Shown here: piece after piece, positions 35,155 to 46,800 of the stretch
Numbering within the stretch: position 1 is the first letter of the stretch
Layout: the number at the start of each line of letters is the position of its first letter
Source of the DNA: Stereum hirsutum FP-91666 SS1
Lineage: Eukaryota > Basidiomycota > Agaricomycetes > Russulales > Stereaceae
NCBI RefSeq assembly: GCF_000264905.1
Contig: NW_006763139.1
Coordinates: 259,949-323,948, forward strand
DNA length: 64,000 nt
Reading direction: 5' to 3'
The notes under the pieces: model-generated
The model's input: the letters and a program-made list of their open reading frames with translations, nothing else
Told to the model about the DNA's origin: nothing
The model's database searches: none
Position numbers and translations under genes: made by a program

Positions 35155-35346
35155 ATGGGCTCTATTCCTTCCAAGCTCGGACTCGGTTTCACGGAAGAGG
35201 AGAAGAAGATCCTCAGTCGAGGTACCCCACTCGAGAGGGAGCGGCGCAGGACAGAGGCGAAGTCCCTGACGAATGGGTATATGGCAACGTCGATGGGGAC
35301 GTTTGGGAGTTCGGGCGGGAAGTTCATACCACCGCGGAAGGTGTAA
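35155..35346 (+). CDS. Small protein with N-myristoylation motif
   Basis: ATG at 35155, 63 aa to TAA. The N-terminus MGSIPSKLG has Gly2 and Ser6, the pattern of an N-myristoylation site. The middle (EEEKKILSRGTPLERERRRTE, shown here in part) is charged and probably helical, and the end (SSGGKFIPPRKV) is basic. Such a peptide would be expected on the inner face of a membrane. No family recognised. A splice donor-like GTGTAAG overlaps the stop codon, with an acceptor at about 35390, so the true C-terminus may be slightly longer. Fungal small proteins of this kind are easily missed. Confidence 0.4.
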   Translation: MGSIPSKLGLGFTEEEKKILSRGTPLERERRRTEAKSLTNGYMATSMGTFGSSGGKFIPPRKV

Positions 35347-35567
35347 GACAACGAAGAGATATATGCGACTTTGATGCATACAGGGCAAAGGAAGAGAAGC
35401 TCATGTGTGTAATAACCTCTCTTCTTAGCCAGCGTTACTCGTACTCATATATTTTTATGTATTGTTGCTGCTACCTGTGTTGATATCTATGGTTTACTTA
35501 CAGATTTGGCGAGAGATTGGAACTGGGCGTTGATCATTGTGCGAGTGGACACAGCGTGGAGCCAGCG

Positions 35568-36977
35568 CAATTTAACTTGTGGCGAACTTGTAACTTGACT
35601 TGCCTGCCAAATCGGGCATGACTTAATGGAACAAACTTGTGGCACTTGCGTACCTCTCACTTGTGGCGCACTTGTGCTCCTATAATCCTCGATAACCATG
35701 TAGCTCACCAGCGATGACACCCATAAGTATCACACCTGGTGTGCCCTACATCGTTATTCTCCCTCTTCCCGTGTTGACGCGTATCTCAACTACGAATCTT
35801 TGTTACTCCTGCTCCGACTCGCTCGTCGATCACTTAGTCTCGGTTATAGCGGGCTTAAACCTCCACTGCGTACACTCTTGCGTAATGATTTCTCGAGCTA
35901 GCGCTGTAGCTGGAACCTACCCTCGGAGATTTGATTTGTCTAGACGGGCTATAGATGTCCAGCATGGCGATACGGGCCATTGCAAAGATGGAATCCTTGG
36001 GACCAACTTGGGACTTCCATCGATGATATAACCCTCCCGTTGAGGTCAAACAGAGCGGTAAACTTCACGCGTACGGGTTATATCTGAGTGGAGTCCCGAA
36101 TTCATTATGACCTCTTTCGACCATGGCGAAACACTAGCCTTTTGTTATCTCGATCTCTTAACGTTCTCTTCACTCTAGTTTTCCCGGTCAGCATGTGTCT
36201 GAAATACCTTTTCCGCTGCTACATTCAGCACACTGATCAACTTATGACATGGTGTATGATTCACTTGCGTGTGCTTGTGTCAAACTTGTATGACTGCAGT
36301 AATGCAAACTTGAGCAAACTTGTAGGGCCAAGTTTCTCAAGCGAGCTTGTAAAGCACGCATGCTGACTTGCAAGTTAACTAAGGTAGCCTAGTCTGTCGA
36401 AGTAAATGTGATCATCCAGTATATATCTAGTCGCTATGAAAGTCTCGCTGTACTTGGATACTGGGGACGCCCAAGTCATCGCTATTGGCATGCTAAAAGT
36501 GATGCTTTAGTGGGCACCAGTAGTGGAAAGCTCAGCATCGGTCAAGGTACTTAGTAGGAGGCAGGCAATACATTGATGAGCTAGCGCTTCTGATAAATAC
36601 GATGGTCTTTGACTACTGTGTCCGCGGAGGCATCATCTACAGTATCCGAGTCCTTACTTGTGATGCTTGTGGTACAGAGGCAAACGGCCAGCTACCCGTT
36701 GGCGATTGTGCACGCGAACTAGTCAAACACGTGATTACATGTAGGTATGTCCGACAAGGCATGGTAAGTGTTATACCAGTGGTAGAAGGACATATTGATG
36801 CCTCATGATCTCAGAAGTTTCACAAGTGTGCCAAGCTATACAAGTTCGTAAACGCAAGTTTGACAGCCAAGTGAGCTTGCAAACTTGCAAGTTAACTGGG
36901 ACAAATTAACTTGTACACCGACAAGTTTGCGCAAGTTAACTTTTGGGCGTCGCAAGTTCGTATTACAAGTTAAAATG
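35568..36977. mobile_element. CAAGTT-rich DNA transposon-like element, 1.4 kb
   Basis: The ends form an imperfect inverted repeat: left CAATTTAACTTGTGGCGAAC, and right, reverse-complemented, CATTTTAACTTGTAATACGA. Three clusters of the hexamer AACTTG or CAAGTT occur, at about 35570-35680, 36260-36385 and 36835-36975. Many short subterminal repeats in both orientations are a feature of hAT-type elements, where they bind transposase. No transposase frame was found and no target duplication could be made out, so the exact ends and class are uncertain. The middle cluster may mark a second, nested element. Confidence 0.5.
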
Positions 36978-38500
36978 TGAACCCTCAAGGCCATACACTG
37001 CCCATGAAGAGAGCACACGTATTTCTGAGGAAATATTGATATATCGCACATCGCTCATAAACATCTTCAGAAGACCAAAACGTCCTAGAAACCAGAGATT
37101 CGTTGTTGTGGGCGCAATTTTCAAACAGGGTTGGCGGGCACGGGGCATGGAGACTCGGAGAGCGCCGTGGGCACGGGCACAACCCAAGAATAAAGTTGAC
37201 GCAAGAACATCTGGATGGTGATAGGGCGTCGATATCGACGCACTGACATCCACGTTCACAAGAAGAAGACAGACAGAGAAGTGTATGTAACGCACGGCTG
37301 CACGGCATCGAGGCTAACGAAGCCGCGCTGTCTACAGTGGGCATCAGCACCTCCACAAGGACCAGAGTTCGCGATCAGAGGTGAGGTCCGCCTCATGAGC
37401 GCAGCGGCAACACGCCGACAACGACAACAACGACGGGTAGTTCAAAATCTATATATGTGGCACCGTCCAGCACCTAGAATCCAGCTCCAGCACCCAGGTC
37501 GGAGATAAGACGAAATGAGCAACCTGCAACTGGATCCTGAAACTGTAACGAGTGAGAAAGTGAAAGACTAACAGAGCGAAAAGGTCGAGTCATCGCCGGT
37601 CTAAAGCCATCGAGTAGGATCAGTACTAGGAGTAGTATTTATGCTTAGGCTTAGGACTCCCTACCGACGCCATCATCATCCCTTTAGAGGCTTTCCAGAA
37701 AAATACCCGGTCAGGAGAAGCCCACAGGTTAGTTCCTCGACACGGGTCCAAGAGGGGTAAGGCGCAATCAGGGGCTTGAGCCCTGGACCTGAAACCGGAA
37801 TAAGGACAAAAGTGTCGACGGAAAGAGCAACAACAGCAGAAATAACTCTGAAAGACGCTGTTCCCTTTTATTCTTCTTTGTGGATGAATCAGAGAGAGGA
37901 AAGAGAGAGGAATATGGAATAGAGTCAAAGGATGATTAATGATCCACAGAGTAGGAATCCTCCGGTCAAATCTGTCAATACCAATACAGAATTGCAAGCG
38001 TCAGAGCCAGAGTACTTATGGAGAGAACGAGAGCGGCAATATTGATCCAGAGAAGAATAAAAGGAAGAAAGAAAAAGTCCGCCACCGACATCGCGGGAGC
38101 ATAATTCGGAATATTAATCAATCTCAAGGCTCGAAGTGTGTTCAGGTACCGTATCGGGAAGAAGCAGTAAACGATAGCCAATGCGGGAGACAAACACAGG
38201 GTAAGGTATCGACTAGCGGTGGCGTTTGGGCCTTCGAGCTTCCTTAGCGATTCCATCATCGTTTGCCCAGAAGCTCAGAGCCCAGGTCGCCAACGAGTCA
38301 CGACGGATAAAGCACCGGTAACCACTACTTACCCTGAAAAGAGAATAGGACAAGAGAGTCGACCGAAGCAGGGACACCGACGGCAGGAAGACGAGTAACA
38401 AGGGCATTGGCGCGGGTATGGTGAGAAGTGCAACTGAGAACGAGAAGAAACGAAGGCGCCAGTTAAAATGGCGTCACCGCCCTGCGAAGAAAACCGCGAG
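36978..38500. other. Repeat-flanking region without clear gene
   Basis: Short frames only. A minus-strand stretch around 38000-38250 encodes two hydrophobic segments (FFFLPFILLWINIAALVLS) and may be the least decayed member of the sequence amplified downstream, since MSVADF here resembles MSVADI in later units. No gene model is supported. Confidence 0.35.
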
Positions 38501-41500
38501 CACGTAGGGGAAGATCAATCAGGTCTCCGGGGGATAAAGCAGTTGAAGGCCAAGGCCGCTAACTAGTCGCAGTAATAGGTTTAGGCCTTCAAGCGTAAGT
38601 GTCCCAGGCTCCCGACTCCATTATCATATCCATCCCACTTCCAGAAAGCAAGACCGACCTTCCAAGCATTTTAGTAGCGGAAGAAGACCTGTAATCTGAA
38701 TCAGAGTTCAGCTCTCCGACATCAGCGCAACACGACGTACCTGTTGAGTTTAAATTACGAAGTGTATAACACGCAAGGGACAAGGACATTGATTACAAAG
38801 GGAAACAAGGTCCTGATCGAAGGATACTGTAACGCTGGTGAATACATAGATGAATTGAAGGGAGACAGAGAGACGGATGCGGATCTCGTATAGAGTCAAA
38901 GTCTGGTCCAGATCAAGTAACGTAGAGATTTTGTGCACTGACGCGAGTTACGAGCGTCAGAGACAGCGACGATGAAAACGAGTAGCGAGTACGCTCGCCC
39001 AGAGATTCAGAAAAGTATGTATGTCCGCCACCGATTCAGACATCGTCGCATCATGGCATTGACATACCACATACACCACAGTACAATGAATAAGACCGCA
39101 AACAGTCCGAACGCTCGTCGGTAAGTGCACCACATCGTGATCCACATAACATTCTTCCCATTAAAAGAAAAAAAATGACCGGCCTTCCAAGCTTTATAAT
39201 AATAGCGCTCGAAGACTCGTACTCGGAATCTTTCTCGACATCAGCGCAACGCAACGCAGACCAAGAACCAAGAACCAACCTAGTATCTACATAGCACCAG
39301 GAATGGCAAGAAGAACAAGCGCGTCGACTGAAGGGGTAAGAAGGGCCTGATCTTAGACTAAAGACGCGTGAGGGGTTCGTTGTTGATGGAGGCTTTTCTA
39401 CGTAAGCGAAAAGGATCGACCCTCCGAGCGTTAATAGCGGGAGAAGATCCAATGCTAAGTTCCTCGATAGCAGCACAACGACAACGCAACGTACCTCAGG
39501 CTTGTGACTTACGTAGTACCAGGAATGGGAAGACGAACAAGAGCGTGGACTGAAGGGGTATCAAGAGCGTGGACTGAAGGTTGAAAGAGCCTTAGACTTG
39601 AATCGAAAGTTGAAAGACATCCAGATCCGAATGCAGAACAGAGTGAAAGCCTAGTTCGAATCGGGTTAAAATTTATAATAAGGCCTCGGATTTGAATTTG
39701 AGTACTGAGTACTGGGTACCGAGTTACGAACGTCAAGTCAGAGTCAGAGCAGCCATAGCCACGGTGAAAACGAGGAGAAAACGAAAGCCTTGAGATGGAT
39801 GTACGAACGAACGATATCCGACACCAACATCATATCATCATATCCTACCATCCAATGAATAGAATAAGACCGCAAGGAGTCGAGCAGTTCGAACTTCGAA
39901 CGCTCCTTCGTAAGAGCGGGGATGCTTCCAAGTTTCCCTGCCGACTGCATCATCGTCATCTGCACCCGTCAAGACCGACCTTCCAAGCGTTAATAGCGGG
40001 AGAAGACCCAAGCTCAGAGCTGCACTTCCTCGGCGTGAGCACTGAGCACAACGACAACGCGTCTCGTGACGTAGAACCTAGCACCAGCACCAGGAATGGG
40101 AAGACGAACAAGAGCCTTAACTGAAGGGGTAACAAGAGCATGAGAAAGGTTCGTTGTTGGAAGGAAGGTTGAAAGAGAGACGAATATGAAGCAGAATCAG
40201 AGAGTAGAAATCACAGGACTCTTGGCTCCTCCTGAGTTACGACTCAGAGCGACTAAGCCAAATCACGGTGAGAACGAGACTAAACGAAAGCGCCAGCCCG
40301 AAAATCTCTCGCAGAAAATGATGTCCGCCACCGACATCGTCGCACCCCCACTGTCTAATGAATAAGACCGCGAAGAGTCGAGCAGCTCGAACTTCGAACG
40401 CTCATTGGTAAGTGCAGGCACGCTTGCATGTTCATGTTTCCCTGGGGACTGCATCATCGTCATCTGCACCCTTCCAGGAGTTCATAGCGAGAGAAGACCC
40501 AAGATCAGAGCTGCATTTCCTCGGCGTGAGCACTGAGCACAATGACAACGCGTCTCGTGACGTAGAACCTAGCACCAGCACCAGGAATGGGAAGACGAAC
40601 AAGAGCCTTAACTGAAGGGGTAACAAGAGCATGAGAAAGGTTCGTTGTTGGAAGGAAGGTTGAAAGAGAGACGAATATGAAGCAGAATCAGAGAGTAGAA
40701 ATCACAGGACTCTTGGCTCCTCCTGAGTTACGACTCAGAGCGACTAAGCCAAATCACGGTGAGAACGAGGAGAAAACGAAAGCCTTGAGATGGATGTACG
40801 AACGATAAGTATCCGCTACCGACATCATATCATCACATAAGTATCCCACCATCCAATAAACAGGAGGACCGCGAGGAGTCGAGCAGCCCTGGACCGTTCG
40901 TTCGTAAGAGCGGGCACGCTCAGTGCAAGTTTCCCTGCCGACTGCATCATCTTAGCCTGCACCCGTCAAGACCGACCTTCCAAGCGTTAATAGCGGGAGA
41001 AGACCCAAGCTCAGAGCTGCACTTCCTCGGCGTGAGCACTGAGCACAACGACAACGCGTCTCGTGACGTAGAACCTGGCACCAGCACCAGGAATGGTAAG
41101 ACGAACAAGAGCGTGGACCGAAGGGGTATCAAGAGCCTTAGACTTGAATCGAAAATCGAAAGAGATCCAGATCCAGAATTTAAACAGAGTGAAAGGCTGG
41201 GCCAAAAAGAGTAGAGATCACAGGACTCTTGACTCCTCCTGAGTTACGACTCAGAGCGACCAAGCTAAATCACGGTGAGAACGAGAAAACGAAAGCCTTG
41301 AGATGGATGCACGAACGATATCCGGCACGAACATCACATATCCCACCATCCAATGAACAGGAGGACCACGAGGAGTCGAAGTCAAGCAGCGCGAACTTCG
41401 AACTTCGAACGCCCTGGACCGTCCGTTCGTTCGCAAGTGCGGGCACGCTTGCATGTTCATGTTTCCCTGCCGACTGCACTGGCGTCATCGTCACCCATCA

Positions 41501-42940
41501 CACGTCAAGCTTCCAAGGCCGACCTTCCAGGAGTTCCAGGAGTTCATAACGGGAGAAGACCCAAGCTCAGAGCTGCACTTCCTCGGCGTGAGCACTGAGC
41601 ACAACGACAACGCAACGTACCTTCCGACTTACATAGTACCAGGAATGGGAAGACGAAAAAGAGCGTGGACTGAAGGGGTATCAAGAGCCTTAGACTTGAA
41701 TCGAAAGTTGAAAGAGCCTTGAAATCGAAAGTCGAAAGAGATCCGGATCCAGATGCAGAACAGAGCGAAAGCCTGGTTCAAATCGGTTTCGAATCGGGTT
41801 CAAATCGGGTTCAATTTAAGGCCTCGGATTTGAGTACTGAGTCACGAGCGACCAAGCCAAATCACGGTGAGAACGAGGAGAGCGGGGAGAACTGAAAGCC
41901 TTGAGATGGATGCACGAACGATATCCGGCACCGACGTCGTCGCATCAAAACCCACCATCCAATGAATAGAATAAAACCGCGCGGAGTCGAAGTCGAGCAG
42001 TTTGAACGCCCTGGACCGTTCGTAAGTGCGGTCCCTGCCGACTGCATCATCGTCATCTGCACCCGTCACGCGTCAAGCGTCAAGACCGATCTTCCAGGAG
42101 TTCCAGGAGTCCATAGAGTTCATCGCGGGAGAAGATCCAAGCTCAGAGCTGCATTTCCTCGGCGTGAGCACAACGACAACGCGTCTCGTGACCTATGTAG
42201 AACCTAGCACCAGCGCTAGAAAAGGAAATGATGGACAAGAGCTTTGACTGAAGAGGTGATAAGAGCCTGAGAAACGTTCGTTGTTGGAAGGTTGAAAGAG
42301 ATCCGGATCCAGAACAGAGTGAAAGGCTGGGTCAAAAAGGGTAGAAATCACAGGACTCTTGACTCCTCCTGAGTTACGAGCGACTAAGCCAAATCACGGT
42401 GAGAACGAGGAGAACTGAAGGCGCCGCAGAAAATCTCCCGCAGAACATCATGTCTGCCACCGACATCGTCGCACCCCCACGTGCACTGTTTTATGAATAA
42501 CACCGCGAGGAGTCGAGCAGTTCGAACTCCCTGGACCGTTCGTAAGAGCGGGCACGCTTCCAAACTTTCCTGGCGGCTGCATCGTCATCTGCACCCTTCC
42601 TCTCAATCCAAGAGAAAATGACCGTGATTGACCTTCCAAGCTTTTAATAGCGGGAGAAGACCCATAAACAGAGTTCAGTTCGTCGACATCAGCGCAACGC
42701 GACGTAGCGGGTGATCGTGTAGCACCAGGAATGGCAAGAAGGACAAGAGGGTTGACGGATGGGATAACAAGAGCCTTGAATCGATGGGAGAAAGAGACAG
42801 AGTCAAAGGCTGGTCTAAATCGAGTCAGAATCTCGTGAGCGACCACAGTGAGAACGAAAAGCAAAGAAAAACGCCAGCCCAGAGATCCATCTCAGAAAAT
42901 CACGTCCGCCACATCGCAGACGAGAATAGCCTTGTTCAGA
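38500..42940. repeat. Tandem array of about 0.5-kb units
   Basis: A landmark of the form TTAATAGCGGGAGAAGACCC recurs near 38660, 39200, 39430, 39990, 40480, 40990, 41550, 42120 and 42645, so most units are 490-575 bp. Other shared blocks are CTGCACTTCCTCGGCGTGAG, GGAATGGGAAGACGAACAAG and AAATCACGGTGAGAACGAGG. The stretch at 40141-40275 recurs without visible change at 40631-40765, so part of the amplification is recent; outer units are more diverged. On the minus strand most units keep a similar frame (MLLLPLQLRLLFVFPFLVLV...), hinting that the unit derives from a coding sequence, but frames break between units. No transposon ends were recognised. Confidence 0.85.
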
Positions 42941-42944
42941 GTGC

Positions 42945-43125
42945 TCATATCGAGCCCTCATAAACGCGGTATATGAGCTCGTATATGAGCTCGATATGAG
43001 TTTGATATGAGCTCCAGCACAGCCAAGAGGCTTTGCCGAGCAGAATCTTCCTAATGGGGCAGCTCAGCTCATATCGAGCTCATTTGGAGCTCATATACGT
43101 GCCTCATATGCGAGGCCTCAATATG
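42945..43125. repeat. Cluster of ATATGAGCTC-like motifs
   Basis: About a dozen copies of ATATGAGCTC, CATATCGAGCTC or their complements in both orientations within 180 bp, split into two groups by about 40 bp. The cluster marks the change from the tandem array to GC-richer sequence. It may be the repetitive end of a mobile element or a protein-binding array. Confidence 0.65.
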
Positions 43126-43815
43126 TGAACTTTGAGCAAGGCTAATCCCCAGCTCAGAACCGTCCGGGGAACAAACCCTTTGACGCCGCCTCGCGGCTTG
43201 CATCGAGCGCACGGCGCCCATCTCGGGCCCGAGATAGCCCCGGCCGATTCCCACCTCCATCGCGGCAAATCCGTGCAAGCGCGGGGAGGGCGATGGCAAG
43301 GGCGGGCGGAGGCGGGTTCTGAGCGTGTATAACGGCGGTTGCCACCGACGCATGGCGCACGGCGCAGCGCGAGGACGGAAGCGTCCGGTGTGATTGCCTG
43401 GGATGGGCTAGTGCTATCTGCGGCGCCTGTGCGGGATGACGCGAAGGCGCGGGCGGCATGGGGCGCCCCTGGACCAACGACGGGTTGCCCAACCAGGGCT
43501 CGGGCACGAACTTTACTGACGAATGATAGCGGGCCGTGGCTCAGGTGACGACTGGGACAACAACGTCGGGGGAGCCCGCGCCCGCTTGCTTCGTCTACCG
43601 CGTGGATGCGCCGCGCGTAGTTGGCCGTGAGCGAGCGATGGTCTTATAACGACCTGGCTGGCGTCCCGCGCGACTGACCACTCTGAACCTGCTGCTTCTC
43701 TCCCTTTGCTTTCAAAGCCTGCCCGCTTCCTCGTGTTTGCCCTGCCTGCCTCCCTCTACACACGCACCATACGCCCACATCCACATCCATAAGCATACGC
43801 AAAACAAGGGAAGGG
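43126..43815. other. GC-rich upstream region of the zinc-finger gene
   Basis: GC-rich sequence with long frames on both strands that look compositional. The last 150 bp are pyrimidine-rich and probably form the promoter and leader of the gene starting at 43816. No further feature supported. Confidence 0.45.
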
Positions 43816-46800
43816 ATGTCTCTCCAGCCTCCGGAGCCCCTTGGCCCGTCGGCTCTCGCTCTCCCTTCTCCCTCTCCGCTCCCAAACGGCCATTCAAAGC
43901 CCCTTCCTCTTTCGAAGAGCTCGTCGCCCATGAATCCACCCCCGCCACCGCCGCGGTCTTCGCATACGCCGACTTCGAGACATCAGACGCCACAGAGGAC
44001 GCTTGAGCCCGCCACCTCTACTATAACTCAGGCTGGACCTTCAACAACACCACCTTCGACCTCCCGTCCACGAATGTCGCCACCCGCCCGTTCACCACGT
44101 CCTTCCTCCTCCGCATCGCCTTCCCATCCCATCCCCTCCTCCTCTTCACACCCACCGCCACCTTCATCCACTACACGAACACAAACACAAACACCGACGC
44201 CTCCCTCTCAACTCGCTTCAATACTCAGCACTGTCCTGTCCGAGAACGAATCTTTGAAAGCGGAGTTGGAGACGCTTAGGGCTCGGTTGGCTAGGAGTGA
44301 GGATGTGAGGGAGTTGGTGGGGTTGTTTCCGGAGGGTGTTATGCCTGTCGTTCCTTCGTCTTCCATTTCCACAACTGAGGAGACGGGTGCGGAGGCTGCA
44401 TCACAAGAAACAGCACCGTCCAATATCGATACCGACGCGCCACCGCCACCTACCTCCGCCCCCGCCCCTTCTGCATCCATATCAACAGAACAAAGACAAC
44501 AACTCCCCCATCAAATCATCGCCCGCCTCGCAATCCTTGAATCTGAACTGCATACCACCAGAACCGCGCTCGAGGCCTCCGAAACTCGACTACGTGAGTT
44601 CATCCTATCATCTTCCCATACTGTCCTCTCTGCATCCTCATCCTCATTCTGTACTGCCCTCTCTTCGTCGCATACTGCCCTCTTTGCATCGCATACTGCC
44701 CTCTCTTCATCGCATATTGCCCTCGTCATCGCAATCGCAATTGCACGATATCACTTCCGCCTACTCACCCTCACCTCTCGCGTACTTACCCTCACCTCAC
44801 CTACAGGCGAAACCGTATCCCACCCCGCCACCGCACCCTCCGAATCCTCACGTCTGCGAGACCTCCGCGCCGAATACGAATCCCGCCTCCGCGCAACTAG
44901 CGAATCATACGACGCACGCCTCCTTAACCTCCGCGCCGAATACGAAACACGCACCCGTCAACTCACGGAATCGTATGAATCCCGCATCCGTGCAGCAAGT
45001 GAAGCGTGGGCCGAAGTAGAAAGATGGATGGGAGGGGTGGAGAGGGGGGTTGGCGAGGCGAGGGGGTGGGTTGGTGCCGTTGGGAGTGTTCATTCAAATT
45101 TTAGTCTCGGTGGAGGATTTGGGTTTGGGGGGATGAGGGAGATTGAAGGTGCGACAGAAAGCATGGGAACAGGTGTTGGTGGAAGGGGATTAGGACTTGG
45201 GCTGGGACCGATACCGACGATTCAATTCCCGCGACTACCCTCCACATCCGCCTCCACATCCGCCTCCACATCTTCCGCCCTCGCACTGACACGAAGTCAT
45301 ACCTCCGCACACCCACATGGACATGGACCAGGAGGAGTTGGAGTTGGACCAGGAGGAGCGGCGTCGTCGGCCTCGTTGAGTCAGTTGGCGTTACCGCCTG
45401 TGCCGGCGCAGCCTTTGTTGCAGAGTGGACAGTCTTCGGCGCAACAGTCTTCCGCACTAGCTCAATCACAACAATCACAAAGTGGCTCGCAATTACAAGG
45501 TCAATCACAAGCACAAGCAGGAGGAGGAGGAGGAGCAGGAGGAGGAGCAGGAGCAGGAGCAGCAGCAGGAAGTGGAGGGAGGAGACAGAGGACGGAGAGT
45601 GTGGTTTCACGAGATGGTGGTGGGAGAGAGGGGAGAGAGGGACGGGAGGGAGAACCGCCGATGAAGAGGATGAGGGGGGAGGTACGTTCTTTATTTATAT
45701 GATCTTCGTTTTTCGTGCTCGTCCTCGTTGTCGCTTTTGGAGAGGTGAGGGGAGAGGGGAGGGGAGAGGGGAGGGGAGGAAGGCTGATTTTTGCTCGACT
45801 CTCCGCTCGAGTGCGTTCCAATGCGTTTCGTTGGGATGCGCGACTCTTGCTCGTTTGAGTGTTCGCGTTGCTTTTGTTCGACTCCGTTCGACTCTGAGTG
45901 TGCTCGGCTCTGTTCGTTCGAATGCATCCGACAGTGGACACGACCGATCTCGTCTTTCTAATCCGCATTAGCGTCGGCACATGCGTTGTCGGCCTGTATG
46001 TCAGGGATATCTTTTTGCTTTGACTTTGACTTGGACTTTGAATGCGTTTTCCAGATTTATTGGCTGGCCGTGATCGTGGCGTTTATGTCTGGCCGTGATC
46101 GTGGCGTTTATGCTTGGCCGTTAATCGTGACGTTCGTCGGGGCGCTTTCGCGTTTGCGTTTGTATTTCGCTCAGTGCTACTGCGTTTGTTGGCTTCAGCG
46201 CTGTTGCGTCCGCCTGGACGCTTCTACGCGGTTCTGCGTTCTGCGTTCTGCGATTTTGATCATGATTTTGGATCCTGATTTTTTTCGGGTGTTCCGCCGA
46301 TGCGTCGCGATGTCCTCTGCGTCCTCTGCGTTCATTCTTCCTGCTCGTCGTCGTTGACAAGCCACCCATCTTCTTGTCTTGAGGGAATACTTAACTTTCC
46401 TTTTGACGCTCTACGCGTCCATCATTCATTCATTCCATTCCCCGTTCTCTATCTATCTCTTCACTTTATTATTCATCCTTCTTTCTCCACACAGAACTGT
46501 AATGCTGACTTTGACCGTTTCTCACTCTCACTCCAACCCGCTCTCAATTTCTTCAATACAGCCAACCTCGCCACTTTCCTTCCGCCCCCCATCCCGCTCC
46601 CACCCACATGTACACTCCCGCCCACACTCGCACTCACATTCCCATTCCCATTCACACTCACACTCACATTCGCATTCACATCAATCCTCGCCTCTATTCC
46701 CCCATCCTCCCTCTTCTTCAGCGTTACCGTTATCAGGATCATTATCCGTGGCAGCTGGACAGCTGCCTCCGCCGCCTAGCCACATCCACGCGCACACACC

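Noticed and set aside
41780..41815. GGTTCAAATC-like repeats resembling tRNA B boxes (possible SINE)
   Set aside because: No A box at proper spacing and no cloverleaf; the motif is a local short repeat within the tandem array.
38500..42940. Possible rDNA spacer or CRISPR-like array
   Set aside because: Units are about 0.5 kb with no rRNA sequence nearby, and there are no short identical repeats with unique spacers.
45101..45610. Minus-strand frame with a long poly-leucine stretch
   Set aside because: It is the antisense shadow of the Gly/Ala/Gln-rich repeats of the zinc-finger gene.
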